A stretch of 17,633 nucleotides of DNA, taken from assembly GCA_011773795.1 (NCBI GenBank), contig WVWW01000159.1:4641-22273 (forward strand), in the 5' to 3' direction. Positions 1 through 6,291 of the stretch are shown piece after piece. Position 1 is the stretch's first letter. Every line of letters begins with the position of its first letter. The DNA is from Acidobacteriota bacterium. Its GTDB lineage: Bacteria > Acidobacteriota > Polarisedimenticolia > Polarisedimenticolales > Polarisedimenticolaceae. Made by a program: the position numbers and the translations under genes. Under the pieces are notes generated by a model. It was not told the origin of the DNA and did no database searches. It saw nothing but the letters and a program-made list of their open reading frames with translations.

Positions 1-1875
1 AAAGCACGCGGGGGCGCAGGCGCCGCAACCGCGGCACAGGGTTTCATGGATCTTGGCCGTCCCCTCGAGGAGCTCGATCGCGTCGTAGGGGCAGACGCTG
101 ACGCAGAAGCCGCAGCCGCGGCACAGCTCCTCCGTCACGGCCGCGATCGTCGGCTCCTGGACCAGCTCGTCCTGGCTGAACAGGGACAGCACCTTGCTCG
201 CGGCGCCGGACGCGTGCGCGGCCGTCTCGGCGATGTCGCGCGGGCTCTGCGCGACGCCGGCAAGGAACACCCCGCGCGTCTGGCTCTCGACCGGCTTGAG
301 CTTGGGGTGAGCCTCGGCGAGGAAGCCGTCGATGTCGACGCCGACGCGCAGCTGTTGAAAGAGCTCGCCTGTGCCGGCGGCGGGCTGCAGCGCGGTGGCG
401 AGCACGATCAGGTCGGCCCGGACCCGCAGCTGCTCGCCGAGCAGCGTGTCGACGCCCCAGACCTCGATCCCGCCGTTGCGTGGCACGAGCTTGGCGACCT
501 TGCCGCGGATGTAGGTGATGCCGGCCTCCGCGCGCGCGCGCTCGACGAACTCCTCGTAGCCTTTGCCGCCGGCGCGGATGTCGATGTAGAACACGTAGGC
601 GTCGCCGTCGGGGATCGCGTGGCGGTAGAGCAGGGCCTGCTTGGCCGTGTACATGCAGCAGATCTTCGAGCAGTAGGGCTTGCCCCGCTCGGGGTCGCGG
701 GAGCCGGCACACTGCACGAACGCCACGGAACGCGGCACCTTGCCGTCGGACGGGCGCCGGATCTGGCCGCCCGTCGGCCCGGAGGCCGACAGCAGCCGCT
801 CGAACATCAAGCTGTCGATGACGTCCGGGTGGCGGTCGTGGCCGTACTCGCCGAAGTGCGCGAGCGGCAGCGTGTCGAAGCCGGTGGCGCAGACGATCGC
901 GCCGGCCTCGATGACCTCCTCGCTCGGCGGCTGGTCGAAGTCGATCGCGTTCGGCTCGCACGCGTTGCGGCACTTGTCGCACACGATCAGCGAGCCGTTG
1001 TTGAGGCAGCGTTCGCGGTCGATCGTGTAGCAGAACGGCACCGCCTGCGGGAACGGCAGGTAGATCGCCTTGCGCGCGCCGAGTCCGCGGTCGAACTCGT
1101 TGGGACCCACCTCGGGGCAAACCGGCACGCAGTCGCCGCAGCCGGTGCAGTCGGGCGTCACGAATCTCGGGTTGTGGCGGACCCGCACCCGGAAGTTACC
1201 GATACTCCCGTCGAGCCCGACCACCTCCGACAGTGTGTGGAGGGTGATGTTCGGGTGGCGGCTGGCCTCGACCATCTTCGGGGTGAGGATGCAGGAGCTG
1301 CAGTCGAGGGTCGGGAAGGTCTCGCTGAGCTGGGCCATGCGCCCGCCGATCGTGGGACCTTTCTCGACGAGGTGCACCGGATGGCCGCCCTCGGCGATGT
1401 CCAGGGCGGCCTGGATGCCGGCGATGCCGCCGCCGATGACGACCGCGGTCCGGTTGACGCCGACGGAGATGGGCTCGAGCGGCCGAGCGAGCCGCGCCTT
1501 CTCGACGCCGCTCCGCACGAGTGCGGCCGCCTTGTGCGTGGCGGCCTCGCGATCCTCGTGCACCCACGAGCACTGCTCGCGGATGTTCGAGATCTCGAGG
1601 CAGTAGGGGTTGATGCCGGCCTCGCCGGCGGCGCGCCGGAAGGTCGTCGTGTGCAGGGTCGGCGAGCAAGCCGCGACGACGACGGCGTCCAGCCGCTTCT
1701 CGCGGATGCGTTCCTCGATACGCTGCTGGCCCGGATCCGAGCAGAGGTAGATGTAGTCCTCGGCCCAGGCGACGCCGGGCAGCGCGGCGGCTTCCCGGGT
1801 GAGGGCTTCGACGTCCACCGTGCGGGCGATGTTCTTGCCGCAGTGACAGACGAACACCCCGACCCGCGCCGTCAT
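1..1875 (-). CDS. hdrA: Heterodisulfide reductase subunit A-like FAD/iron-sulfur protein (HdrA), C-terminus cut by window edge
   Basis: The minus-strand frame is open for 625 codons from the ATG at 1875 to the window edge. The N-terminus has the HdrA signature VFVCHCGKNI (residues 7-16). An FAD-binding VIGGGIAGIQ follows near residue 145. The segment LDCSSCILTPKMVEA and a ferredoxin-type CTGCGDCVPVCP lie near residues 190-245. The FVQCAGSRD and YCSKICCMYT motifs lie near 385-410. Two C-terminal 4Fe-4S motifs (CRGCGFCVSVCP near 585, CRGCGACAPAC at 613-623) end the visible part. HdrA is usually about 650 residues, so only a short tail is probably missing unless it is fused to another domain. 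HdrA is the flavin and iron-sulfur electron hub of heterodisulfide reductase, often the bifurcating site. Its start overlaps the hdrB stop (ATGA), so it is translationally coupled. The disulfide substrate and electron donor cannot be told from sequence. Confidence 0.93.
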   Translation of the reverse strand, partial: MTARVGVFVCHCGKNIARTVDVEALTREAAALPGVAWAEDYIYLCSDPGQQRIEERIREKRLDAVVVAACSPTLHTTTFRRAAGEAGINPYCLEISNIREQCSWVHEDREAATHKAAALVRSGVEKARLARPLEPISVGVNRTAVVIGGGIAGIQAALDIAEGGHPVHLVEKGPTIGGRMAQLSETFPTLDCSSCILTPKMVEASRHPNITLHTLSEVVGLDGSIGNFRVRVRHNPRFVTPDCTGCGDCVPVCPEVGPNEFDRGLGARKAIYLPFPQAVPFCYTIDRERCLNNGSLIVCDKCRNACEPNAIDFDQPPSEEVIEAGAIVCATGFDTLPLAHFGEYGHDRHPDVIDSLMFERLLSASGPTGGQIRRPSDGKVPRSVAFVQCAGSRDPERGKPYCSKICCMYTAKQALLYRHAIPDGDAYVFYIDIRAGGKGYEEFVERARAEAGITYIRGKVAKLVPRNGGIEVWGVDTLLGEQLRVRADLIVLATALQPAAGTGELFQQLRVGVDIDGFLAEAHPKLKPVESQTRGVFLAGVAQSPRDIAETAAHASGAASKVLSLFSQDELVQEPTIAAVTEELCRGCGFCVSVCPYDAIELLEGTAKIHETLCRGCGACAPACF

Positions 1876-2747
1876 GGCGAGGCCTCCTCGACGAGGCCCA
1901 GCGACCGCAGCAGCGGACGCGGGTCGACGCGGTGGCCGCCGTCGAGCCACCGCTCGGGGGGCACCCCGACGGCGAGAGCGACCAGCTGTGTGAAGTAGAG
2001 CACGGCGAGGCGGTCGTCCCCGTCCGCGTCGTCGCCGCGGTCGAGGTTGTGGAAACAGAGCGGGCACATCGTCGCCAGCACGTCGGCGCCGCCGGCCCGG
2101 GCCGAGTCGTGGATCGCTCGAACCCGGACGGCGACCGCCTCGGGCCGGTCGACGACGAGGTGGGCGCCGCAACACTCGACCCGCATGGGATCGCGGACGA
2201 CCTCCGCGCCGAGCGCCTCCAGCAGCCGCTCCATCAGATCCGGGTCTTCCGCGTCATCGACCGCACCGCAAGCCGGGCGCAACAGGGTGCAGCCGTAGTA
2301 CGGCGCAACCCTGAGCCCGGTCAGCGGCCGGACCACCCTCTCGGCCAGGGCCTCCTTGCCGAGGCGGTCGAGCAGGGTCAGGTAGTGCAACACCTCGACG
2401 CCGCCCTCGTAATCGCTCTCGCGGTCCATGAATTGGTTCATGGTGTCGAGGGCCGCGCCGTCTTCCCGGCTCAGCTCGTTGACCTGCCGCAGGCTGCTGT
2501 GGCACATGGCGCACATCGTGACCACCTCCCGGTGCCCCGAGTCCTGGACACGCGTCAGGTTGCGCAGGCTGGCGATGTGATGCATGCGGTCGCCGGCGGT
2601 CATCGAGAAGACGGTCCCGCAGCAGTTCCAGCGCTCGAGCTCGACGAGCTCGATCCCCAGCGCCGTGGCGGCCTCGCGGCCGGCCACCTCGCAGGGCCGC
2701 GCGCGGCTCTTGAGGCTGCAACCGGGGTAGTAGGCCACGGTCGTCAT
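1872..2747 (-). CDS. hdrB: Heterodisulfide reductase subunit B-like CCG-domain protein (HdrB)
   Basis: The protein has 291 residues and starts MTTVAYYPGC, typical of HdrB. The ATG at 2747 is preceded by AAAGG about 8 nt upstream; longer upstream codons in frame do not resemble HdrB. It carries two complete cysteine-rich CCG modules. The first uses C10, C42-C43 (WNCCG) and C79/C82 (MCAMC). The second uses C153 (YYGC), C192-C193 (ECCG) and C228/C231 (MCPLC). In the family these bind the noncubane 4Fe-4S clusters where the disulfide is reduced, so all visible ligands for activity are present. Its start overlaps the hdrC stop and its stop overlaps the hdrA start, both as ATGA, so the three subunits are made in a coupled series. 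Known HdrB substrates are CoM-S-S-CoB in methanogens and unidentified dithiols in bacteria. Confidence 0.93.
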   Translation of the reverse strand: MTTVAYYPGCSLKSRARPCEVAGREAATALGIELVELERWNCCGTVFSMTAGDRMHHIASLRNLTRVQDSGHREVVTMCAMCHSSLRQVNELSREDGAALDTMNQFMDRESDYEGGVEVLHYLTLLDRLGKEALAERVVRPLTGLRVAPYYGCTLLRPACGAVDDAEDPDLMERLLEALGAEVVRDPMRVECCGAHLVVDRPEAVAVRVRAIHDSARAGGADVLATMCPLCFHNLDRGDDADGDDRLAVLYFTQLVALAVGVPPERWLDGGHRVDPRPLLRSLGLVEEASP

Positions 2748-3136
2748 CCCGTCGCCTTTCTCATGTGAGCCACCAGCGCGATCTGCGGCAAGCTTCGGAG
2801 ATGCTCGGGCGCGAGCTCCGACGGGCCGACGTGATCCTCCCCGGAGCGAAGCTCGAGCGTGCGCAACGCCTCCATGACCCTCGGCACGTCGATGCCCTTG
2901 GGGCAGCGCACCCCACAGGTGAGGCAACTGGCGCAGACCCACGGCGTCCGTAGTCCGTTGGTGGCGAGACGCCCGAGCTGCAGTCGTCGGATCAACTGGT
3001 TGGGGAGCGCGTCCATCCACGGCGCCATCGGACAGCCCGCAGAACAGCACCCGCACTGATAACAGGCGAGAATCGACTGCTGGCTGAGCTGCTCCACCAG
3101 CAATCGGAGTTGGCTGGAGTTGCGCCCGTCCCTCAT
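2744..3136 (-). CDS. hdrC: Heterodisulfide reductase subunit C-like ferredoxin protein (HdrC)
   Basis: The protein has 130 residues with two classical 4Fe-4S motifs: CYQCGCCSAGCP (C25, C28, C31, C35) and CASCLTCGVRCP (C68, C71, C74, C78). The first, with GCCSAGCP, is characteristic of HdrC. The family passes electrons between the HdrA flavin/iron-sulfur domain and the HdrB catalytic clusters. The ATG at 3136 is preceded by GGGAG with 5-nt spacing. The gene ends in an ATGA overlap with hdrB. A 92-bp gap separates it from the malate dehydrogenase stop upstream on the same strand. That gap holds only a short GC dyad (CCTCGGTCGAGG, 3181-3192) and no T-tract terminator, so co-transcription is possible. 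No membrane segments are present, which points to a soluble HdrABC-type complex rather than HdrDE. Confidence 0.92.
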   Translation of the reverse strand: MRDGRNSSQLRLLVEQLSQQSILACYQCGCCSAGCPMAPWMDALPNQLIRRLQLGRLATNGLRTPWVCASCLTCGVRCPKGIDVPRVMEALRTLELRSGEDHVGPSELAPEHLRSLPQIALVAHMRKATG

Positions 3137-3228
3137 GACGGCTCCCGGCTGGCGATCACCCCTCGGCCGCGCGCCTGATGCCTCGGTCGAGGACTAGACC
3201 CAAAGACACCCTCCTGGGGATTGGTTCA

Positions 3229-4194
3229 CTACGCTGGAGTGCCGACCATCGCGACCACCTCATCGGCGGTCTTCTGTACGGATTCGACGGACTTCCGGAA
3301 CTGCACCGATTCCTCTTCGGTCAGCTCCATCTGGATGATCTTCTCCATGCCCCGCCGCCCCAGAACCACGGGGACACCGATGAACAGATCCTTGACCCCG
3401 TATTCGCCTTGCAGCAAGGTGCTCGCCGCCATGATCTTCTTCTTGTCGAAGATGATCGCCTCGGCCATCTCCAGCGCACTCCAAGCCGGGGACACGAAGG
3501 CCGAACCGACGCCCAACAGCTTGACGACCTCGCCTCCGGCCTTGCGCGTTCGCGCCTCGATTGCGTCCAGCCTCGCCGGCGACACGAACCTCTCGACGGG
3601 CATCCCGGCCACCCTGCAGGCGGAGCGGATGGGAATCATGTCGTCACCGTGACCGCCCATGACCAGCGCCTCGACGTTCTCCACACTGACACCGGCCTCT
3701 TGCGCCACGAAGTAGCGGTAGCGCGCCGAGTCGAGGACGCCGGCCATCCCGAGCAGCCGCTCGCGCGGCGGGTTCAAGTTCATGTGCAGTCGGTAGACGA
3801 TCGCGTCCAGCGGGTTGGCGACCGAGATGATCACCGCCTCCGGACAGAACTTCCGGATGCCCTCGCTCACCGCGTCGGTGATCTTCAGGTTCGTCTGCAG
3901 CAATTCCTCGCGTGTGGGGATCGTGCCGTCGGGACGCGTGGTTCGCGGGACACCTGCCGTGTTGATGACCATTTCGGCCCCGTCGATGACGTCGTATTCC
4001 TTGGAGCCGTGCAGCTCCACGTCGGACGAGATGATCGGCAGGCCTTCCGCGATGTCCAACGTCTTGCCCACGGCGAGATCGGGGCCCTTGACATCCACCA
4101 ACGCGATGCTCTTGGCGAGTCGCCTTTGAGCAATGCCGACCGCAAGGAGGCCGCCGATGTTGCCTCCGCCAATCAAAGCAATCTTGTTCAACAT
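3229..4194 (-). CDS. mdh: LDH-like malate dehydrogenase with an extended active-site loop
   Basis: The protein has 321 residues, normal for LDH-like bacterial malate dehydrogenases. It begins MLNKIALIGGGNIGG with an NAD-binding glycine-rich loop, and Asp34 after the second strand indicates NAD preference. Visible active-site residues are Arg84 (GVPR), Arg95 (TRE), Asn127 (NPLD), Arg158 (LDSARYR) and the catalytic His182 (GGHGD). Arg84 sits at the position that selects malate/oxaloacetate over lactate/pyruvate. The mobile loop between GVPR and REELL is five residues longer than in ordinary family members. The ATG at 4194 has a strong AGGAGG (4201-4206) with 6-nt spacing, so upstream in-frame codons are not used. 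The enzyme interconverts malate and oxaloacetate in the cytoplasm. It lies directly upstream of hdrCBA on the same strand. Confidence 0.93.
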   Translation of the reverse strand: MLNKIALIGGGNIGGLLAVGIAQRRLAKSIALVDVKGPDLAVGKTLDIAEGLPIISSDVELHGSKEYDVIDGAEMVINTAGVPRTTRPDGTIPTREELLQTNLKITDAVSEGIRKFCPEAVIISVANPLDAIVYRLHMNLNPPRERLLGMAGVLDSARYRYFVAQEAGVSVENVEALVMGGHGDDMIPIRSACRVAGMPVERFVSPARLDAIEARTRKAGGEVVKLLGVGSAFVSPAWSALEMAEAIIFDKKKIMAASTLLQGEYGVKDLFIGVPVVLGRRGMEKIIQMELTEEESVQFRKSVESVQKTADEVVAMVGTPA

Positions 4195-4469
4195 GACGAT
4201 CCTCCTGCGGCGCGTCACTCTTCACGAAGGCGCGTCCGTCTTTTTTTATTGGGGTGTTTCGGGCCGGCGGTTGCTCCGGCCGCGGGGCAAGGAACTCCCC
4301 CCGACTTTCGACAGAGCCAGTCTCCGACATCGGACCCATGACAGCTCGAGAGCCGCCAAAGTGCCGGTGCGCACTGCACGGAAGCTCGATCCAGATGGAC
4401 GACCACCTGCGCCCGGCCTGGTACGGCTCCTTATGAAAAGAGCGTACACGGTTGGACGGGAAGCCGAGT
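4195..4469. promoter_or_regulatory. Divergent upstream region of mdh and the triheme cytochrome
   Basis: No convincing gene is visible in these 275 bases. The mdh ribosome site lies at 4201-4206. An 8-bp direct repeat GGCGCGTC occurs at 4209-4216 and 4229-4236, 20 bp apart, just upstream of mdh. A T7 run is at 4241-4247. A GC stem (GGCCGG 4262-4267, CCGGCC 4276-4281, 8-nt loop) follows it. The T run is on the wrong side of that stem for a plus-strand intrinsic terminator. Minus-strand promoter elements for mdh probably lie here, but no clear -35/-10 pair was found. Confidence 0.4.
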
Positions 4470-5006
4470 ATGAGGGGAAACCGAAGTCGCGTGACACGAG
4501 ATAAGGGAAAACCGAATGCCCCTGTAAGCACGGCGGAGCCACTCGAAGCTCGACCGCCGGCGGCGGATCCCGCGGCAGACAAGCCGCTGGACCCTGCAGT
4601 TCGGCCGGTACAGGAAGCTACTCCACCGCATCCGTCTGTGAGCGACGACACGGCGACGACCCCCGCCGTGGTCGACATCGGCGGTCACGTCGCGGTCACC
4701 GCCACGAAGGACGGCCTCACACGCATCGGCCCCGCCAAGTGCAAGATCTGTCACAAGGTGCAATACGCCTCGTGGCTCGAAACCGCACACGGCAAACGCA
4801 CGCCCCCGCTCGATTGCGAGGACTGTCACGGTCCCGGCAGCGAGTACAAGGGTCTCAAGGTGATGGAGGATCCCGAGCAGGCGCGAGCCGCCGGGCTCGT
4901 CACGCCGGATCAAGCGTTCTGCACGCAGTGCCACCGCTCGGGCCGGTCCGCCGATCTCATGCAGCAGGCTCACGAACACGAGCCCGAGGGAGCCGAAGGG
5001 CTCTAG
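4470..5006 (+). CDS. Small triheme c-type cytochrome (c554-like) with Pro/Ala-rich N-terminus
   Basis: The 178-residue frame has three CXXCH haem-binding motifs: CKICH (91-95), CEDCH (116-120) and CTQCH (151-155). The surrounding text (QYASWLETAHGK, CHGPGSEYKGLKVM, DPEQARAAGLVTPDQAFC) resembles the cytochrome c554 / multihaem family. Such proteins carry electrons outside the cytoplasm. The first 70 residues are rich in Pro, Ala, Asp and Thr, like a spacer. No hydrophobic signal peptide is visible from the ATG at 4470, and the in-frame TTG at 4452 adds none; a TGA at 4434 closes the frame upstream. Either the start and signal have been lost or altered, or the gene is decaying; a non-secreted haem protein would be unusual. 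A methyltransferase-like remnant follows directly. Confidence 0.65.
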   Translation: MRGNRSRVTRDKGKPNAPVSTAEPLEARPPAADPAADKPLDPAVRPVQEATPPHPSVSDDTATTPAVVDIGGHVAVTATKDGLTRIGPAKCKICHKVQYASWLETAHGKRTPPLDCEDCHGPGSEYKGLKVMEDPEQARAAGLVTPDQAFCTQCHRSGRSADLMQQAHEHEPEGAEGL

Positions 5007-5012
5007 CGGTAG

Positions 5013-5201
5013 CCACGGCATCGGGTACACCGCGAGCCGGTCGAATTCTTTCGGCAGGACGTCCGGGCCGAGCTGCCCGTCGAGACGTTTCACCTGGTGC
5101 CGTGTCGCAACCTGGTCTTTACCTACGACGACGTCCACGAAGGGCCTGCCGCGCCACCGGTGTCGCTGACCGCCGAAGCCTGCCCCGGGTCTACGTTCGG
5201 A
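5013..5201 (+). pseudogene. Remnant of a CheR-type SAM-dependent methyltransferase
   Basis: A 63-codon open stretch after a TAG at 5010-5012 reads PVEFFRQDVRAELP, then FHLVPCRNLVFTYDD. This resembles the core of CheR-family methyltransferases, where a QDIR...LP segment precedes the CRN-containing strand (typical form FDLILCRNVLIYF). The upstream methyltransferase fold (about 150 residues) and an ATG are missing. The motif is followed at once by VHEGPAAPPVSL, which looks like the family's extreme C-terminus joined through an internal deletion. The frame has no stop of its own before the next gene. A truncated and internally deleted fragment is the simplest reading. The resemblance rests on one motif region and could be coincidental. 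Confidence 0.45.
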
Positions 5202-5224
5202 AGACAACGGCAGCGGACTCGGAC

Positions 5225-5230
5225 TATGAT
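5225..5230 (+). promoter_or_regulatory. -10-like element (TATGAT) for a possible leaderless transcript of the DUF21/CBS gene
   Basis: TATGAT ends 8 nt before the ATG at 5239, so transcription starting about 8 nt downstream would begin at or next to the start codon. AAGACA (5201-5206) lies 18 bp upstream and matches the -35 consensus at four of six positions. The gene has no Shine-Dalgarno sequence, which fits a leaderless mRNA. Confidence 0.4.
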
Positions 5231-5238
5231 CCCGAGCG

Positions 5239-6291
5239 ATGACGCTGCTGTTCGTCTACATCGCCATCGCGCTGGGCGTCTCGTTCCTCTGCTCGATCCT
5301 CGAGGCCGTGCTGCTCAGCGTGACGCCCTCGCACGTCGCCCGGCTGGAGCACGAGCGGCCGGCGACCGGCCGGCGGCTCGACCGGCTGAAGACGCACATC
5401 GACCGGCCGCTGGCGGCGATCCTCAGCTTGAACACGATCGCCCATACGGTCGGGGCCGCCGGCGTCGGTGCCGAGGCGCAGCGGCTGTGGGGGTCGGGCG
5501 TGCTGGCGGTCACCTCGGCCGTGCTGACGCTGCTGATCCTGTTCCTGTCGGAGATCATCCCCAAGACGCTCGGCGCGATCTTCTGGTCGCGGCTGACGGG
5601 GTTCGTCGCCGCCGTGCTCCCGCCGCTGATCGTCGTGTTGCTGCCGCTGGTCTGGATCTCCGAGATGTTGACGCGGTTCATGAAGCGGGGGCACAAGGCC
5701 GACCGGTTGTCCCGCGAGGAGTTCGCCGCGCTCGCGCGGCTCGGCGCAGAACAGGGCGTCTTCGATGCGTCCGAGGTTCGCGTGCTCAGAGGCCTGCTGC
5801 GTTTTCGTTCGCTGAACGCGAGCGACGTGATGACTCCCAGGACCGTGGTCCACTCGCTGGACGAGGCGACGACGGTGCGCAACGCGGTCGCCGATCGGCG
5901 GTCGATGATCTTCTCGCGAATCCCGCTCTGGAAGGGCTCACCCGATCACGTCACCGGTTACGTGCTCAAGGACCAGCTGCTGCTCGAGGCGGCGCGCGAC
6001 CGGCACGAGACGCCGGTTCGCGAGCTGTCGCGGCCGGCGCTCATGGTGCCCGCGACGTTGAGTCTGCCGGCGCTTTTCGAGCGCCTGCTCGACGAGCGGG
6101 AGCACATCGCGATCGTCCTCGACGAGTACGGCGGGCTCGACGGCGTCGTCACCATGGAGGACGTCGTGGAGACCCTGATCGGGCTCGAGATCGTCGACGA
6201 GATGGACTCCGTCGAGGACATGCGCGCGATGGCGCGGGCCAAGTGGGAGGCTCGCTCCGCACGGATACGCGACAGCGGCGGCGCGCTCTAG
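5239..6291 (+). CDS. DUF21 (CNNM) and CBS-domain membrane protein, HlyC/CorB-like, lacking the C-terminal HlyC domain
   Basis: The protein has 350 residues. Residues 1-150 form a DUF21 transmembrane domain with hydrophobic helices at about 3-27, 60-80, 86-107 and 120-145. The family motif FLSEIIPKTLG is at 103-113. Two CBS motifs follow at about 195-252 (starts VMTPRTVV) and 258-320 (contains IVLDEYGGLDGVVTMEDVVETL). These are hallmarks of the CNNM/CorB/YfjD/hemolysin-C group, linked to Mg2+ or Co2+ transport with CBS domains sensing Mg-ATP. Most bacterial members are 400-440 residues with a CorC/HlyC C-terminal domain; here the protein ends soon after CBS2. The ATG at 5239 lacks a Shine-Dalgarno sequence but has a -10-like TATGAT 8 nt upstream. 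The stop TAG lies in a CTAG shared with the convergent aminotransferase. Confidence 0.85.
   Translation: MTLLFVYIAIALGVSFLCSILEAVLLSVTPSHVARLEHERPATGRRLDRLKTHIDRPLAAILSLNTIAHTVGAAGVGAEAQRLWGSGVLAVTSAVLTLLILFLSEIIPKTLGAIFWSRLTGFVAAVLPPLIVVLLPLVWISEMLTRFMKRGHKADRLSREEFAALARLGAEQGVFDASEVRVLRGLLRFRSLNASDVMTPRTVVHSLDEATTVRNAVADRRSMIFSRIPLWKGSPDHVTGYVLKDQLLLEAARDRHETPVRELSRPALMVPATLSLPALFERLLDEREHIAIVLDEYGGLDGVVTMEDVVETLIGLEIVDEMDSVEDMRAMARAKWEARSARIRDSGGAL

Noticed and set aside
46..1998. Long plus-strand open frames opposite hdrA, and similar ones at 5097-7679 and 8260-10416
   Set aside because: They are antisense to, or out of frame with, clearly conserved genes and lack recognisable domains; long chance frames are expected at this GC content.
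3181..3192. CCTCGGTCGAGG hairpin as terminator between mdh and hdrC
   Set aside because: The loop is only 2-4 nt and no T-run follows on the minus strand.
4241..4281. T7 run next to a GC stem as an intrinsic terminator
   Set aside because: The T run precedes the stem on the plus strand and becomes an A run on the minus strand, so the order is wrong for either direction.
4431..5207. A 258-codon minus-strand open frame opposite the triheme cytochrome
   Set aside because: It shows no domain or motif, while the plus strand has three CXXCH motifs in conserved context.
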